Source: an uncultured Hyphomicrobiales bacterium
Lineage (GTDB): Bacteria > Pseudomonadota > Alphaproteobacteria > Rhizobiales > Beijerinckiaceae
Assembly (NCBI GenBank): GCA_903918155.1
Contig: CAIXDD010000253.1
Coordinates: 1 to 10,113, forward strand
Direction of reading: 5' to 3'
Length of the DNA stretch: 10,113 nucleotides
Of this stretch, positions 1-5,987 are shown one piece after another. A model generated the notes under the pieces. It was not told the origin of the DNA and did no database searches. It saw nothing but the letters and a program-made list of their open reading frames with translations. Every line of letters begins with the position of its first letter. Positions within the stretch are counted from its first letter, which is position 1. The translations under genes and the position numbers were made by a program.

Positions 1-1464
1 AGCCATCACGACCACGGCGGCGCCATAGCCGCGCACGATGCGCGCCTGTTCGAGGAATTTCTCCTCGCCTTCCTTCAGCGAGATCGAATTGACGACCGCC
101 TTGCCCTGAACGCATTTCAGGCCGGCTTCGATCACGTCGAACTTGGAGGAATCCACCATCACCGGCACGCGCGCGATGTCGGGTTCGGAGGCGATGAGAT
201 GGAGGAAGGAGACCATCGCCTGTTTGGAATCGAGCAGGCCCTCGTCCATATTCACGTCGATGATCTGGGCGCCATTGGCCACCTGATCGCGCGCGACGTC
301 GAGGGCGGCGGCGAATTCGCCGTTTTTCACGAGCTTGCGGAAGCGGGCGGAGCCGGTGACGTTCGTCCGCTCGCCCACGTTCACGAAGCGGATGTCCGGG
401 GTGAGCGTGAAGGGCTCAAGTCCCGCCAGCCGCAGGCGCGGCGCGATTTTTGGTATCTTGCGCGGGGCCACGCCCTGTACGGCCTGCGCGAAGGCGCGCA
501 CGTGATCGGGCGTGGTGCCGCAGCAGCCGCCGACGATATTGACGAGACCGGCGGCGGCGAATTCGCCGAGCAGGCTCGCCATATATTCGGGGCTCTCGTC
601 GTAGAGGCCGAATTCATTGGGCAGGCCGGCGTTGGGATAGGCGCAGACCAGCGTGTCGGCGATGCGCGACAGCTCCGCCACATGGGCGCGCATCTCGCGT
701 GCGCCGAGCGCGCAATTGAGGCCCACGGCGACGGGATTCACATGGGCGAGCGAATTCCAGAACGCTTCGGGCGTCTGGCCCGACAGCGTTCGGCCGGACA
801 GGTCCGTGATCGTGCCCGACAGCATCACGGGCAGTTCGAGCCCGCTTTGCGCGAAAGCGTCGCAGGCGCCCGCATAGGCCGCCTTGGCGTTCAGCGTGTC
901 GAAGATCGTCTCGATGAGCAGGAGATCGGCGCCGCCTTCCACCAGCCCAAGGGTCGCCTCGCGATAGGCCGCGCGCAAGTCGTCGAAGGTGACGGCGCGA
1001 AAGCCGGGATCTGACACGTCGGGCGAAATGGAGGCGGTGCGATTGGTGGGGCCGAGCGCGCCGGCGACGAAGCGGCGCCGACCGTCCGTCGCCTGCGCGG
1101 CGTCAGCGGCTTGGCGCGCAAGCCGCGCGCCGTCGCGATTGAGCGCATGGACATAGGCCTCGCATTTGTAATCGGCCTGCGCGATGGAGGTGGAGGAGAA
1201 GGTGTTGGTCTCGCAGATGTCGGCGCCGGCGAGGAAATAGGCCAGATGAATGTCGCGGATCGCGTCGGGCTGGGTGAGGATGAGGATGTCGTTGTTGCCC
1301 TTCAGATCATGGGGATGATCTTTCAGGAACGCGCCGCGGAATCCCGCCTCGTCGAGCTTGAGATCCTGAATCATCGTGCCCATGGCGCCGTCGAGCACGA
1401 GCACGCGCTCCTGGGCGGCCGCATGCAGGGCGGCGCGAATCTGGGATGTGGAGCGGGGCGCCAT
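1..1464 (-). CDS. metH: Cobalamin-dependent methionine synthase (MetH), N-terminal 488 residues, cut by the left edge
   Basis: MetH moves the methyl group of 5-methyl-tetrahydrofolate to homocysteine through cobalamin, giving methionine and tetrahydrofolate in the cytoplasm. The open frame runs without a stop from ATG at 1464 to base 1. The homocysteine-binding module spans about residues 15-335. It contains the opening motif DGAMGTMIQ and the three zinc-ligand cysteines: Cys251 in GLNCALG and Cys314/Cys315 in GGCCGTTP, matching E. coli Cys247, 310 and 311. The folate-binding module starts near residue 355 with FVNVGERTNVTGSARF (GERTN near 364-368) and continues out of the window; the cobalamin and reactivation modules would lie further left. 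Having both modules in one frame shows the long MetH type rather than a stand-alone homocysteine methyltransferase. The start lies 2 nt after the metF stop, and no good Shine-Dalgarno precedes it, so translation is probably coupled to metF. The family call is certain; whether the missing C-terminal part is intact cannot be seen. Confidence 0.96.
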   Translation of the reverse strand, partial: MAPRSTSQIRAALHAAAQERVLVLDGAMGTMIQDLKLDEAGFRGAFLKDHPHDLKGNNDILILTQPDAIRDIHLAYFLAGADICETNTFSSTSIAQADYKCEAYVHALNRDGARLARQAADAAQATDGRRRFVAGALGPTNRTASISPDVSDPGFRAVTFDDLRAAYREATLGLVEGGADLLLIETIFDTLNAKAAYAGACDAFAQSGLELPVMLSGTITDLSGRTLSGQTPEAFWNSLAHVNPVAVGLNCALGAREMRAHVAELSRIADTLVCAYPNAGLPNEFGLYDESPEYMASLLGEFAAAGLVNIVGGCCGTTPDHVRAFAQAVQGVAPRKIPKIAPRLRLAGLEPFTLTPDIRFVNVGERTNVTGSARFRKLVKNGEFAAALDVARDQVANGAQIIDVNMDEGLLDSKQAMVSFLHLIASEPDIARVPVMVDSSKFDVIEAGLKCVQGKAVVNSISLKEGEEKFLEQARIVRGYGAAVVVMA

Positions 1465-1466
1465 GG

Positions 1467-2375
1467 TCAGGCCGCTTTCTGCGCGGGCTGCGGACGCAGG
1501 CCGAGCATGTGGCAGATCGCGAAGACGAGATCGGCCTTGTTCATCGTGTAGAAATGAAAGTCGGTGACGCCGCGGTCCACGAGATCGAGCGCCTGTTCGG
1601 CGGCGACGGCGGCGGCCACGAGTCGGCGCGTGGCGGGATCGTCGTCGAGCCCTTCGAAACGCGCGGCCAGCCATGCAGGCACGCTCGCCCCCGTCTTTTT
1701 GGCGAAGGAGGCGGTCTGCCTGAAATTCTGCACGGGCACGAGGCCGGGCACGATGGGGATGTGAATCCCCTTCGCGCGCACGCGGTCAAGATAGCGCAGA
1801 TAGACGTCGTTTTCGAAGAAGAATTGCGTGATGGCGCGCGTGGCGCCGGCGTCGATCTTGGCTTTCAGCGCGTCGATGTCCTGATCGAAGCTCGCGCTCT
1901 CGGGATGCTTCTCGGGATAGGCCGACACGCTCACTTCGAAATCGCCGATGCGGCGCACGCCGGCGACGAGATCGGTGGAGGTCGCATAGCCGTGGGGATG
2001 GGGCGTGAAGGCGGTTCCCACGCCCGTGGGCGGATCGCCGCGTAAGGCCACCACATGGCGCACGCCGATGTCGCGATAGCCGCGCACCACTTCGTCCACC
2101 TCGGCCCGGCTCGCGCCGACGCAGGTGAGATGGGCGGCGGGCTTCAGGCTCGTTTCATCGAGAATGCGCGCGAGCGTGGCGTGGGTTCGCTCGCGCGTGG
2201 CGCCGCCCGCGCCATAGGTCACGGAGACGAAGCTCGGCGACAGGGGCGCCAGCCGCTCGACGCAGGACCACAGGGCCGTCTCCATCTCTTCGGTCTTGGG
2301 CGGAAAGAACTCGAAGGACACGCGCAGCGCCGAGGCCGGGCCTGCGGTTCTGCTGGGACGGATCGCATCGCTCAT
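1467..2375 (-). CDS. metF: 5,10-methylenetetrahydrofolate reductase (MetF)
   Basis: MetF reduces 5,10-methylene-THF to 5-methyl-THF with FAD and NAD(P)H, supplying the methyl donor for MetH encoded just downstream. The 302-residue product is close to the 296 residues of E. coli MetF. Family motifs run in order: FEFFPPKT (residues 21-28, with the catalytic-type Glu22), SVTYGAGG (51-58), HLTCVG (82-87), ALRGDPP (110-116, Asp114 matching the flavin-tuning Asp120 of E. coli), SAYPEKHPES (151-160), ITQFFF (182-187, folate-contacting Gln184) and VPGLVP. The preceding gene's TGA overlaps the ATG at 2375 as TGATG. A GTG at 2378 directly in front would add one residue; I chose ATG because GGAG at 2387-2384 is 8 nt upstream of it and only 5 nt from the GTG. 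The gene sits second in a regulator-metF-metH operon, so its expression is likely set by the ArsR-methyltransferase protein. Confidence 0.96.
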   Translation of the reverse strand: MSDAIRPSRTAGPASALRVSFEFFPPKTEEMETALWSCVERLAPLSPSFVSVTYGAGGATRERTHATLARILDETSLKPAAHLTCVGASRAEVDEVVRGYRDIGVRHVVALRGDPPTGVGTAFTPHPHGYATSTDLVAGVRRIGDFEVSVSAYPEKHPESASFDQDIDALKAKIDAGATRAITQFFFENDVYLRYLDRVRAKGIHIPIVPGLVPVQNFRQTASFAKKTGASVPAWLAARFEGLDDDPATRRLVAAAVAAEQALDLVDRGVTDFHFYTMNKADLVFAICHMLGLRPQPAQKAA

Positions 2376-3397
2376 CACGCAAGCTCCAATGAATTGGGGA
2401 GAACGTCGGAGGCGATGCGCGGGTCGCGCCCCACCCAGAGGGAAACAGTGAGTTTTTCGCGCGCGAGCCGCCGGTCGGCGCTCAGGTCGCGGCCGGGCAG
2501 GATTTCAAATCCCAGCTCCAGCAAAATCTCCTCGATCTCCGCGCGCTCGAAACCGAGGCGGCGGTGGGCGTGGTCGGTGCGCAGGAATTCCAGCGCATGG
2601 GGCGCGAAATCGACGACGACGAGCCGTCCGCCGGGGCGCACGGCGCGCGCGGCCTCGCTGAGCGCGCGGGCGGGATCGTCCAGATAATGCAGCACCTGAT
2701 GCACGAGCACGAGATCGTAGCCGTCGCGCTCGACGGGCAAGGCGTAGATGTCGCCCTGGCGCAATTGCACATTGCGCAGGCCGGCCCGGTCGATGCCCGC
2801 GCGCGCCACGGCGAGCATGGCGGGGCTCAGGTCCACCCCCACGGCGCGATCGGCATGGGGGGCGAGCAATTGCAGCATGCGCCCGGTGCCCGTGCCCACG
2901 TCGAGGGCGGCGCGCAGGGGGGCGTCGCCGACGATGGCGTCGATGGCGGCCTCCACCTCCTCCTCGGGCGCATGGAGCGAGCGGATGCGGTCCCAATCGG
3001 CGGCGATGGCGGCGAAATAATGGGCGGCCTGTTCGGCGCGCGCCCGGCGCACTTCGGTGAGCCGCAGGCGGTCGCCCGCCAGAACGGGGTCGCTCATGTC
3101 GAGCCGGGCGACGATCTGGCGCGCCAGATCCGCCGGGATTCCGGTCTGCGCGAGATTGAAGAACGCCCAGGCGCCTTCGCGGTGGCGCTCCACCAGACCC
3201 GCTTCGGCCAGAAGCTTCAGATGGCGCGAGACGCGCGGCTGCGACTGGCCCAGAATGGCGACCAGTTCGGTGACGGTGATCTCCGCCTCGGCCAGCAGGG
3301 CCAGCAGGCGCAGGCGCGTGGTTTCGCCGGCGGCCTCAAGGGCCGCCAGAACCTGCGGGAAGGGGGCCGTGCGGCCGTGGCGCTCGTCAGAAGACAT
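2375..3397 (-). CDS. ArsR-family winged-helix regulator fused to a SAM-dependent methyltransferase domain (SahR-like methionine-cycle regulator)
   Basis: The 340-residue product has two parts. Residues about 14-95 form an ArsR-type winged helix, with recognition helix region QPRVSRHLKLLAEAGLV (53-69) and wing ERHREGAWAFF (70-80). The cysteine metal motif of ArsR/SmtB metal sensors is absent, so metal sensing is unlikely. Residues about 120-320 form a class I methyltransferase fold, with SAM motif I LDVGTGTGRML (165-175) and motif II acid GVDLSPAML (187-195), then VRPGGRLVVVDF (253-264). This architecture next to metF and metH fits SahR-type regulators, described in Proteobacteria as ArsR-family repressors of methionine-cycle genes that respond to S-adenosylhomocysteine. 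Assigning this gene to that group is inference from architecture and neighbours. The methyltransferase fold may act as ligand sensor, enzyme or both. It is first in the operon; its TGA overlaps the metF start. The start at 3397 has no Shine-Dalgarno and the promoter looks leaderless. Domain calls are firm, physiological role less so. Confidence 0.85.
   Translation of the reverse strand: MSSDERHGRTAPFPQVLAALEAAGETTRLRLLALLAEAEITVTELVAILGQSQPRVSRHLKLLAEAGLVERHREGAWAFFNLAQTGIPADLARQIVARLDMSDPVLAGDRLRLTEVRRARAEQAAHYFAAIAADWDRIRSLHAPEEEVEAAIDAIVGDAPLRAALDVGTGTGRMLQLLAPHADRAVGVDLSPAMLAVARAGIDRAGLRNVQLRQGDIYALPVERDGYDLVLVHQVLHYLDDPARALSEAARAVRPGGRLVVVDFAPHALEFLRTDHAHRRLGFERAEIEEILLELGFEILPGRDLSADRRLAREKLTVSLWVGRDPRIASDVLPNSLELA
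2384..2387 (-). promoter_or_regulatory. Shine-Dalgarno GGAG of metF
   Basis: GGAG on the minus strand lies inside the end of the regulator gene, 8 nt before ATG 2375 and 5 nt before GTG 2378. The spacing favours the ATG as the metF start. Confidence 0.6.
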
Positions 3398-3411
3398 AAA
3401 GATAAGTTTAT
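3396..3411. promoter_or_regulatory. Candidate operator: AT-rich inverted repeat ATAAA-N6-TTTAT over the -10 and start codon
   Basis: ATAAAGATAAGTTTAT has 5-bp inverted arms (3396-3400 and 3407-3411) around a 6-bp core; 12 of 16 positions are symmetric. It overlaps the candidate -10 and the ATG of the ArsR-methyltransferase gene. A dimeric ArsR protein bound here would block initiation, so negative autoregulation of the whole operon is the natural reading. No second copy was seen in the window. Confidence 0.45.
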
Positions 3412-3433
3412 ACGGACGCCGTTTTTTTGCAAG
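3405..3433 (-). promoter_or_regulatory. Candidate sigma-70 promoter of the regulator-metF-metH operon, probably leaderless
   Basis: On the minus strand, CTTGCA (3433-3428) and TAAACT (3410-3405) are separated by 17 bp and lie in an AT-rich island within GC-rich DNA. Transcription would begin about 7-8 nt downstream of the -10, at or next to the A of ATG 3397. That agrees with the lack of any Shine-Dalgarno before this start. A second reading, TATAAA (3411-3406) as -10, gives nearly the same start site. The call rests on visual match only. Confidence 0.45.
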
Positions 3434-3630
3434 GAATTTCCCACAGCCGAGATTTCCCGCGCTTTTGTGGGTTAAATCCCATCGTCAAGATAAAGGCTGC
3501 TGGCCAAGGCGGCGGCGACGCGGGTCGCGCGAGAAGGCGCGCGCGCGAAGGCCGGTCCCGCGCGCGGGCGCAGGCGCGCAGGCTCGCCGCGGGCGCGGGG
3601 CTCAGGCGATCGGAGCGTGGAGGGGCGGGA
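3434..3630. other. Intergenic stretch between the SGNH gene and the methionine operon; no gene seen
   Basis: This stretch shows no ORF with coding character on either strand. It holds short dyads: CCCACA/TGTGGG (3440-3445 and 3466-3471), TGGG-TTAAAT-CCCA (3468-3481), and a perfect 12-bp CCCGCGCGCGGG (3557-3568) in a run of GC repeats. None is followed by a T-run on the minus strand, so no intrinsic terminator of the SGNH gene can be named. Read-through from the SGNH gene into the regulator operon is possible. Confidence 0.5.
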
Positions 3631-4524
3631 TCAGCTCGCCGGCTTGCGGCGGCGCACGAAGAGATTGGCGGTCATCGCCTGCGCGATATGTTCGGCCATG
3701 CATTGATAGCCGAGATCGTTCAGGTGAAAATCGTCATCGGCCATCATCTGCAGATTGGCCTTGGTGCGGTGGATATATTCCATCGCCTGATAGCGGCGCA
3801 CATAGAGCACGTTGTTGTCGGCCGCGACGCGCTTCAGCGATTCGCGGATGGCGAAATAATGATCGTCGCGCGCATATTTCGGCGTGTATTGCAGGCCCAC
3901 CAGCACCACGTCGATCTTCTTCTTGCGCAGCATGGCGACGGTGGTGTTGAGCGTGCGCTCGAACGTCTCCACGGAGACGCGCTGCACAGCGTCGTTCGTG
4001 CCCACCTGCCACAAGACGAGATCGGGTTTCACCAAAGCGGCCTCGATGCGCAGGCGCTCGGCGGTCGTCTCCGCCGTCTCGCCGGAGACGCCGCGATTGA
4101 CGACTTCGATGGGAACGGTCTTCAGCACGCGCTCGAGCATGGATTCGAGCTGCGAGGGATAATTCTTGCGGCGCGACGTGGCGCCCACGCCCCAGGTGGA
4201 GGACGAGCCGATCGCGAGAATGCGCAGGGGCTGGTTGCCCTCCAGCCGTTCGATGGTGGCGGTGAGCGGCGCGGGGGCCGCGATCTCCGCCGTGGGCACC
4301 GAACATTGCGCGCTCATGGGGTGGAGGCCGGCGCCGGCGGCGTCTGCGGCCTGCTCGCCCGGCGCGGCGGGGGTCGGCGACGCCTCAGGCTGGCTTTGGG
4401 GCGCAGCGGGGTTCCCGGGCGCAGCGGGGGTCTGGGCGGCCGCGCCCGCGCAGCCAAGCGCCAGCAGCGACGCGATGGCGGTCGCTAAGGCGGTTCCCTT
4501 CAAGCTGTCACGCGCGCGCGCCAT
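3631..4524 (-). CDS. Secreted SGNH/GDSL-type hydrolase or acyltransferase-like protein, partner of OpgC
   Basis: The 297-residue product carries all four SGNH blocks: IGSSSTWG with catalytic-type Ser108 in place of GDS, NRGVSGE with Gly145, VGTNDA with Asn177, and DDDFHLND with an Asp264-x-x-His267 pair. Such proteins hydrolyse or transfer acyl esters on sugars, lipids or peptides; the substrate is not readable. The N-terminus (residues about 8-30) is a basic-then-hydrophobic signal peptide ending AGAAAQ, which suits signal peptidase I. LALGC resembles but does not match a lipobox. A Pro/Ala-rich low-complexity linker (about 31-65) follows, as in periplasmic tethered enzymes. The ATG lies 25 nt inside the end of opgC, so the two are very likely one transcript with coupled translation; no clear Shine-Dalgarno is present. 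A TTG at codon 8 would remove the basic N-terminus and is less likely. The SGNH fold is well supported. A role in periplasmic acyl modification together with OpgC is inference. Confidence 0.85.
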   Translation of the reverse strand: MARARDSLKGTALATAIASLLALGCAGAAAQTPAAPGNPAAPQSQPEASPTPAAPGEQAADAAGAGLHPMSAQCSVPTAEIAAPAPLTATIERLEGNQPLRILAIGSSSTWGVGATSRRKNYPSQLESMLERVLKTVPIEVVNRGVSGETAETTAERLRIEAALVKPDLVLWQVGTNDAVQRVSVETFERTLNTTVAMLRKKKIDVVLVGLQYTPKYARDDHYFAIRESLKRVAADNNVLYVRRYQAMEYIHRTKANLQMMADDDFHLNDLGYQCMAEHIAQAMTANLFVRRRKPAS

Positions 4525-5642
4525 TCAGACACCCAAGCCGTCATGCTCATCAGAGCTAGGCCAATTATTATCACAAGTGTGTCAACCCACAAGTTCGAGC
4601 CCAGGGCGAAACGGGCGGATTGACCCAAAAGGCTGAGCAGGGACCCGACGCAGAAGGCGTTCAGCGAATTCCGTCCCAACATTGAGAGGAAACGCGCCAG
4701 CCAGCGCGCCTTTTTGTGCACATAGAAGAACAGCCCGCCGAAAAACGCCACGAGGCCGAGAACGTGGATGAGGCGCATGGGCGTGAGGAACGTCTTGTCG
4801 GCGACGAAGAACAGCGCCGGGGAGGGCGCGTTCAGCGGCTCCGGATAGAATTGCAGATAGGTGCCCAGAAGGCCCAGCGCAACGACCAGGCCTCCGAAAA
4901 CGCGCGTGGCCCGTCGGCGGGTGACGACCAGATGCGTCAGCGCGCTGTCGCCGCCCAGAATGAAGCCAATCATGAAGACCAATTGCCAGGCGAAGGGATT
5001 GAGGAACCAGCGCCCCTCCACGGGCCAGGTCGGCAGGTTCCAGCCCGTGACGAGCGCGGCGGCCCAGATCGCCAGCGAAACGGGCAGCAGCGCCCAAGGC
5101 AGCAGCCGGTGCAGCACCGCCATGAAGGGCGCCATGAGCATCAGCACGATGTAAAGCGGCAGAATGTCGAAATACCCCAGATGATGGGTGAGCATCGCCA
5201 GGCCGATATGGGCGACGATCGGCTCCTCGAAAATCACGGCGGCGTTGTTCCATTGCAGCACCAGATTGGTGTCGCCCAGAAAGGCCGTCGCCGCGATGAT
5301 CGAGATGGCGATCAGCGTGATCGCGAGCTGGGCTATGTAGAGCACGAGGGCGCGCGAGCCCAGGCGGAAGAACAGGCGCAGCGTCGTCAGGTCGCGCGAC
5401 TGGCGGTCCACCAGCGAGCGCAGCGACCATCCCGCCAGCAGCACGAACAATTCGGCCGAGTCGGAAAAGCCGAAGTTCTTGTGGGTCAGGCGTTCGTAGA
5501 AGACGCCGGGAATGTGGTTGACGAAGATCGCGACGAGAGCGTAGCCGCGCCAGAAATCGATCTCGTTGGGGGGCCGCGCGCCCTTGACCTTGGCCGGAAC
5601 GGTCGCGGTCTGAATGCGGGGCCTGGCGGCGAACTGATCCAT
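4500..5642 (-). CDS. opgC: OpgC-family integral membrane acyltransferase
   Basis: The 380-residue protein is very hydrophobic, with about ten membrane segments (for example residues 28-49, 63-78 and 98-121). It begins with the family signature IDFWRGYALVAIFVNHIPG (28-46), including Asp29, Arg32 and His43. OpgC proteins are acyltransferase-3-like enzymes known from Rhodobacter to succinylate osmoregulated periplasmic glucans; in many alphaproteobacteria the acceptor of the paralogues is unknown. No glucan synthesis gene (opgG or opgH) is in the window, so the substrate here is open. The C-terminus overlaps the start of the SGNH gene by 25 nt. I kept ATG 5642 because it precedes the conserved N-terminal motif by 27 residues and no other suitable start lies upstream in frame. 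The region before it is C-rich with no Shine-Dalgarno. The family is well supported; the exact glucan role is inferred. Confidence 0.88.
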   Translation of the reverse strand: MDQFAARPRIQTATVPAKVKGARPPNEIDFWRGYALVAIFVNHIPGVFYERLTHKNFGFSDSAELFVLLAGWSLRSLVDRQSRDLTTLRLFFRLGSRALVLYIAQLAITLIAISIIAATAFLGDTNLVLQWNNAAVIFEEPIVAHIGLAMLTHHLGYFDILPLYIVLMLMAPFMAVLHRLLPWALLPVSLAIWAAALVTGWNLPTWPVEGRWFLNPFAWQLVFMIGFILGGDSALTHLVVTRRRATRVFGGLVVALGLLGTYLQFYPEPLNAPSPALFFVADKTFLTPMRLIHVLGLVAFFGGLFFYVHKKARWLARFLSMLGRNSLNAFCVGSLLSLLGQSARFALGSNLWVDTLVIIIGLALMSMTAWVSEWRARVTA

Positions 5643-5673
5643 CGGGCGGGGGCGGTCCGGTTGCGATCAAGAA

Positions 5674-5702
5674 GGGATAAGGGGCCTGACGGCCGCTGTC
5701 GA
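5674..5702 (-). promoter_or_regulatory. Candidate opgC promoter
   Basis: On the minus strand TCGACA (5702-5697) and TATCCC (5679-5674) are 17 bp apart, placing transcription start near 5667, about 25 nt before the opgC ATG. The -10 resembles that of the mraZ promoter in the same region (TATCCC). The match is moderate and visual only. Confidence 0.3.
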
Positions 5703-5718
5703 GCGGCGCGCCGTCAGG
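5685..5718. repeat. Inverted repeat with 9-bp perfect arms centred on the candidate opgC -35
   Basis: CCTGACGGC (5685-5693) and GCCGTCAGG (5710-5718) are perfect inverted arms. Inside them CGCT-GTCG-AGCG (5694-5705) can extend the stem. As DNA the dyad is centred at 5701.5, on the candidate -35, which is operator geometry. As RNA on the minus strand it would form a strong hairpin followed by a weakly T-rich CCCCTTATCCCTTCTTG, so a terminator or attenuator is the alternative. Confidence 0.5.
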
Positions 5719-5774
5719 GCATGGCCTCCAAATAGGGCGAAAGCGCCGCTTCCTCCAGCGTTGGAAAGCATTCG

Positions 5775-5794
5775 TTAATGTTAACCAGCCTTAA
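5775..5794. promoter_or_regulatory. TTAA cluster resembling CtrA-type sites
   Basis: Three TTAA tetramers occur at 5775-5778, 5781-5784 and 5791-5794, the middle one as GTTAACCA, the form of a CtrA half-site. The spacing between the last two is 6 bp, whereas the canonical CtrA site is TTAA-N7-TTAA. They lie about 45 bp upstream of the mraZ -35. Binding is possible but unproven. Confidence 0.25.
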
Positions 5795-5837
5795 TGCGCC
5801 CTTGCGGGAGATCGTCCCGTTTCGAGCCAGCCGTGCG

Positions 5838-5867
5838 TTGACGGCCCATGTAATCCCATGCTATCCC
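5838..5867 (+). promoter_or_regulatory. Promoter of the mraZ-rsmH-ftsL-ftsI-murE operon
   Basis: TTGACGG (5838-5844) matches the alphaproteobacterial housekeeping -35 (TTGACGS in Caulobacter). GCTATCCC (5860-5867) resembles the -10 consensus GCTANAWC. In hexamer terms TTGACG and CTATCC are 17 bp apart. Transcription would start near 5873-5875, leaving a leader of about 115 nt before the mraZ start. Confidence 0.55.
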
Positions 5868-5880
5868 AAATCATCCCGTG
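5841..5880. promoter_or_regulatory. MraZ box array: four direct repeats with 10-bp period
   Basis: Four consecutive 10-mers, acggCCCatg, taatCCCatg, ctatCCCaaa and tcatCCCgtg, keep CCC at the same register (5845, 5855, 5865 and 5875). On the minus strand these read TGGG, TGGG, TGGG and CGGG, one per helical turn. This is the known form of MraZ operator sites (TGGG repeats with 10-bp period upstream of mraZ). The array covers the spacer, -10 and start region of the operon promoter, so bound MraZ would repress the cluster. Confidence 0.75.
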
Positions 5881-5987
5881 GACATTCCAGTGTGCGCGTA
5901 ACGGAGGGCGGGACGGAGCCTGCGCGGCCCGTTCCCTCTTGCGTCGCCGCGATCTGAAGTCCGCCGGAGCGTGGCGTTTGGTTTTGG
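5875..5987 (+). other. 5' leader of mraZ
   Basis: About 113 nt of untranslated leader precede mraZ. A stem can form between GGGACGG (5910-5916) and CCGTTCCC (5929-5936, one bulged T). No recognised riboswitch motif is visible. GGAG at 5966-5969 is 18 nt before the GTG start, too far for a normal Shine-Dalgarno. Confidence 0.4.

Noticed and set aside
199..2045. Several long plus-strand open frames opposite metH and metF (for example 199-1014 and 1446-2045)
   Set aside because: They are antisense shadows of clearly conserved minus-strand genes, and their products have no domain-like character.
2564..3475. Plus-strand open frame of 303 codons opposite the ArsR-methyltransferase gene
   Set aside because: Its His/Gly-rich product mirrors the codon structure of the real gene on the other strand, and no ribosome site or motif supports it.
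3557..3568. Perfect 12-bp palindrome CCCGCGCGCGGG after the SGNH gene as a terminator
   Set aside because: It has no loop of its own and no T-run follows; short CG palindromes are expected by chance in this composition.
5805..5819. Small inverted repeat CGGGA-GATCG-TCCCG upstream of the mraZ promoter
   Set aside because: The arms are 5 bp only and the repeat is out of phase with the MraZ boxes; too weak to call an operator.
5714..5860. Open minus-strand frame of about 48 codons ending at TGA inside the 5685-5718 dyad, possibly the remnant of a lost gene
   Set aside because: It has no plausible start codon, uses codons rare here (TTA, AGG), overlaps the mraZ promoter, and its product is not recognisable.
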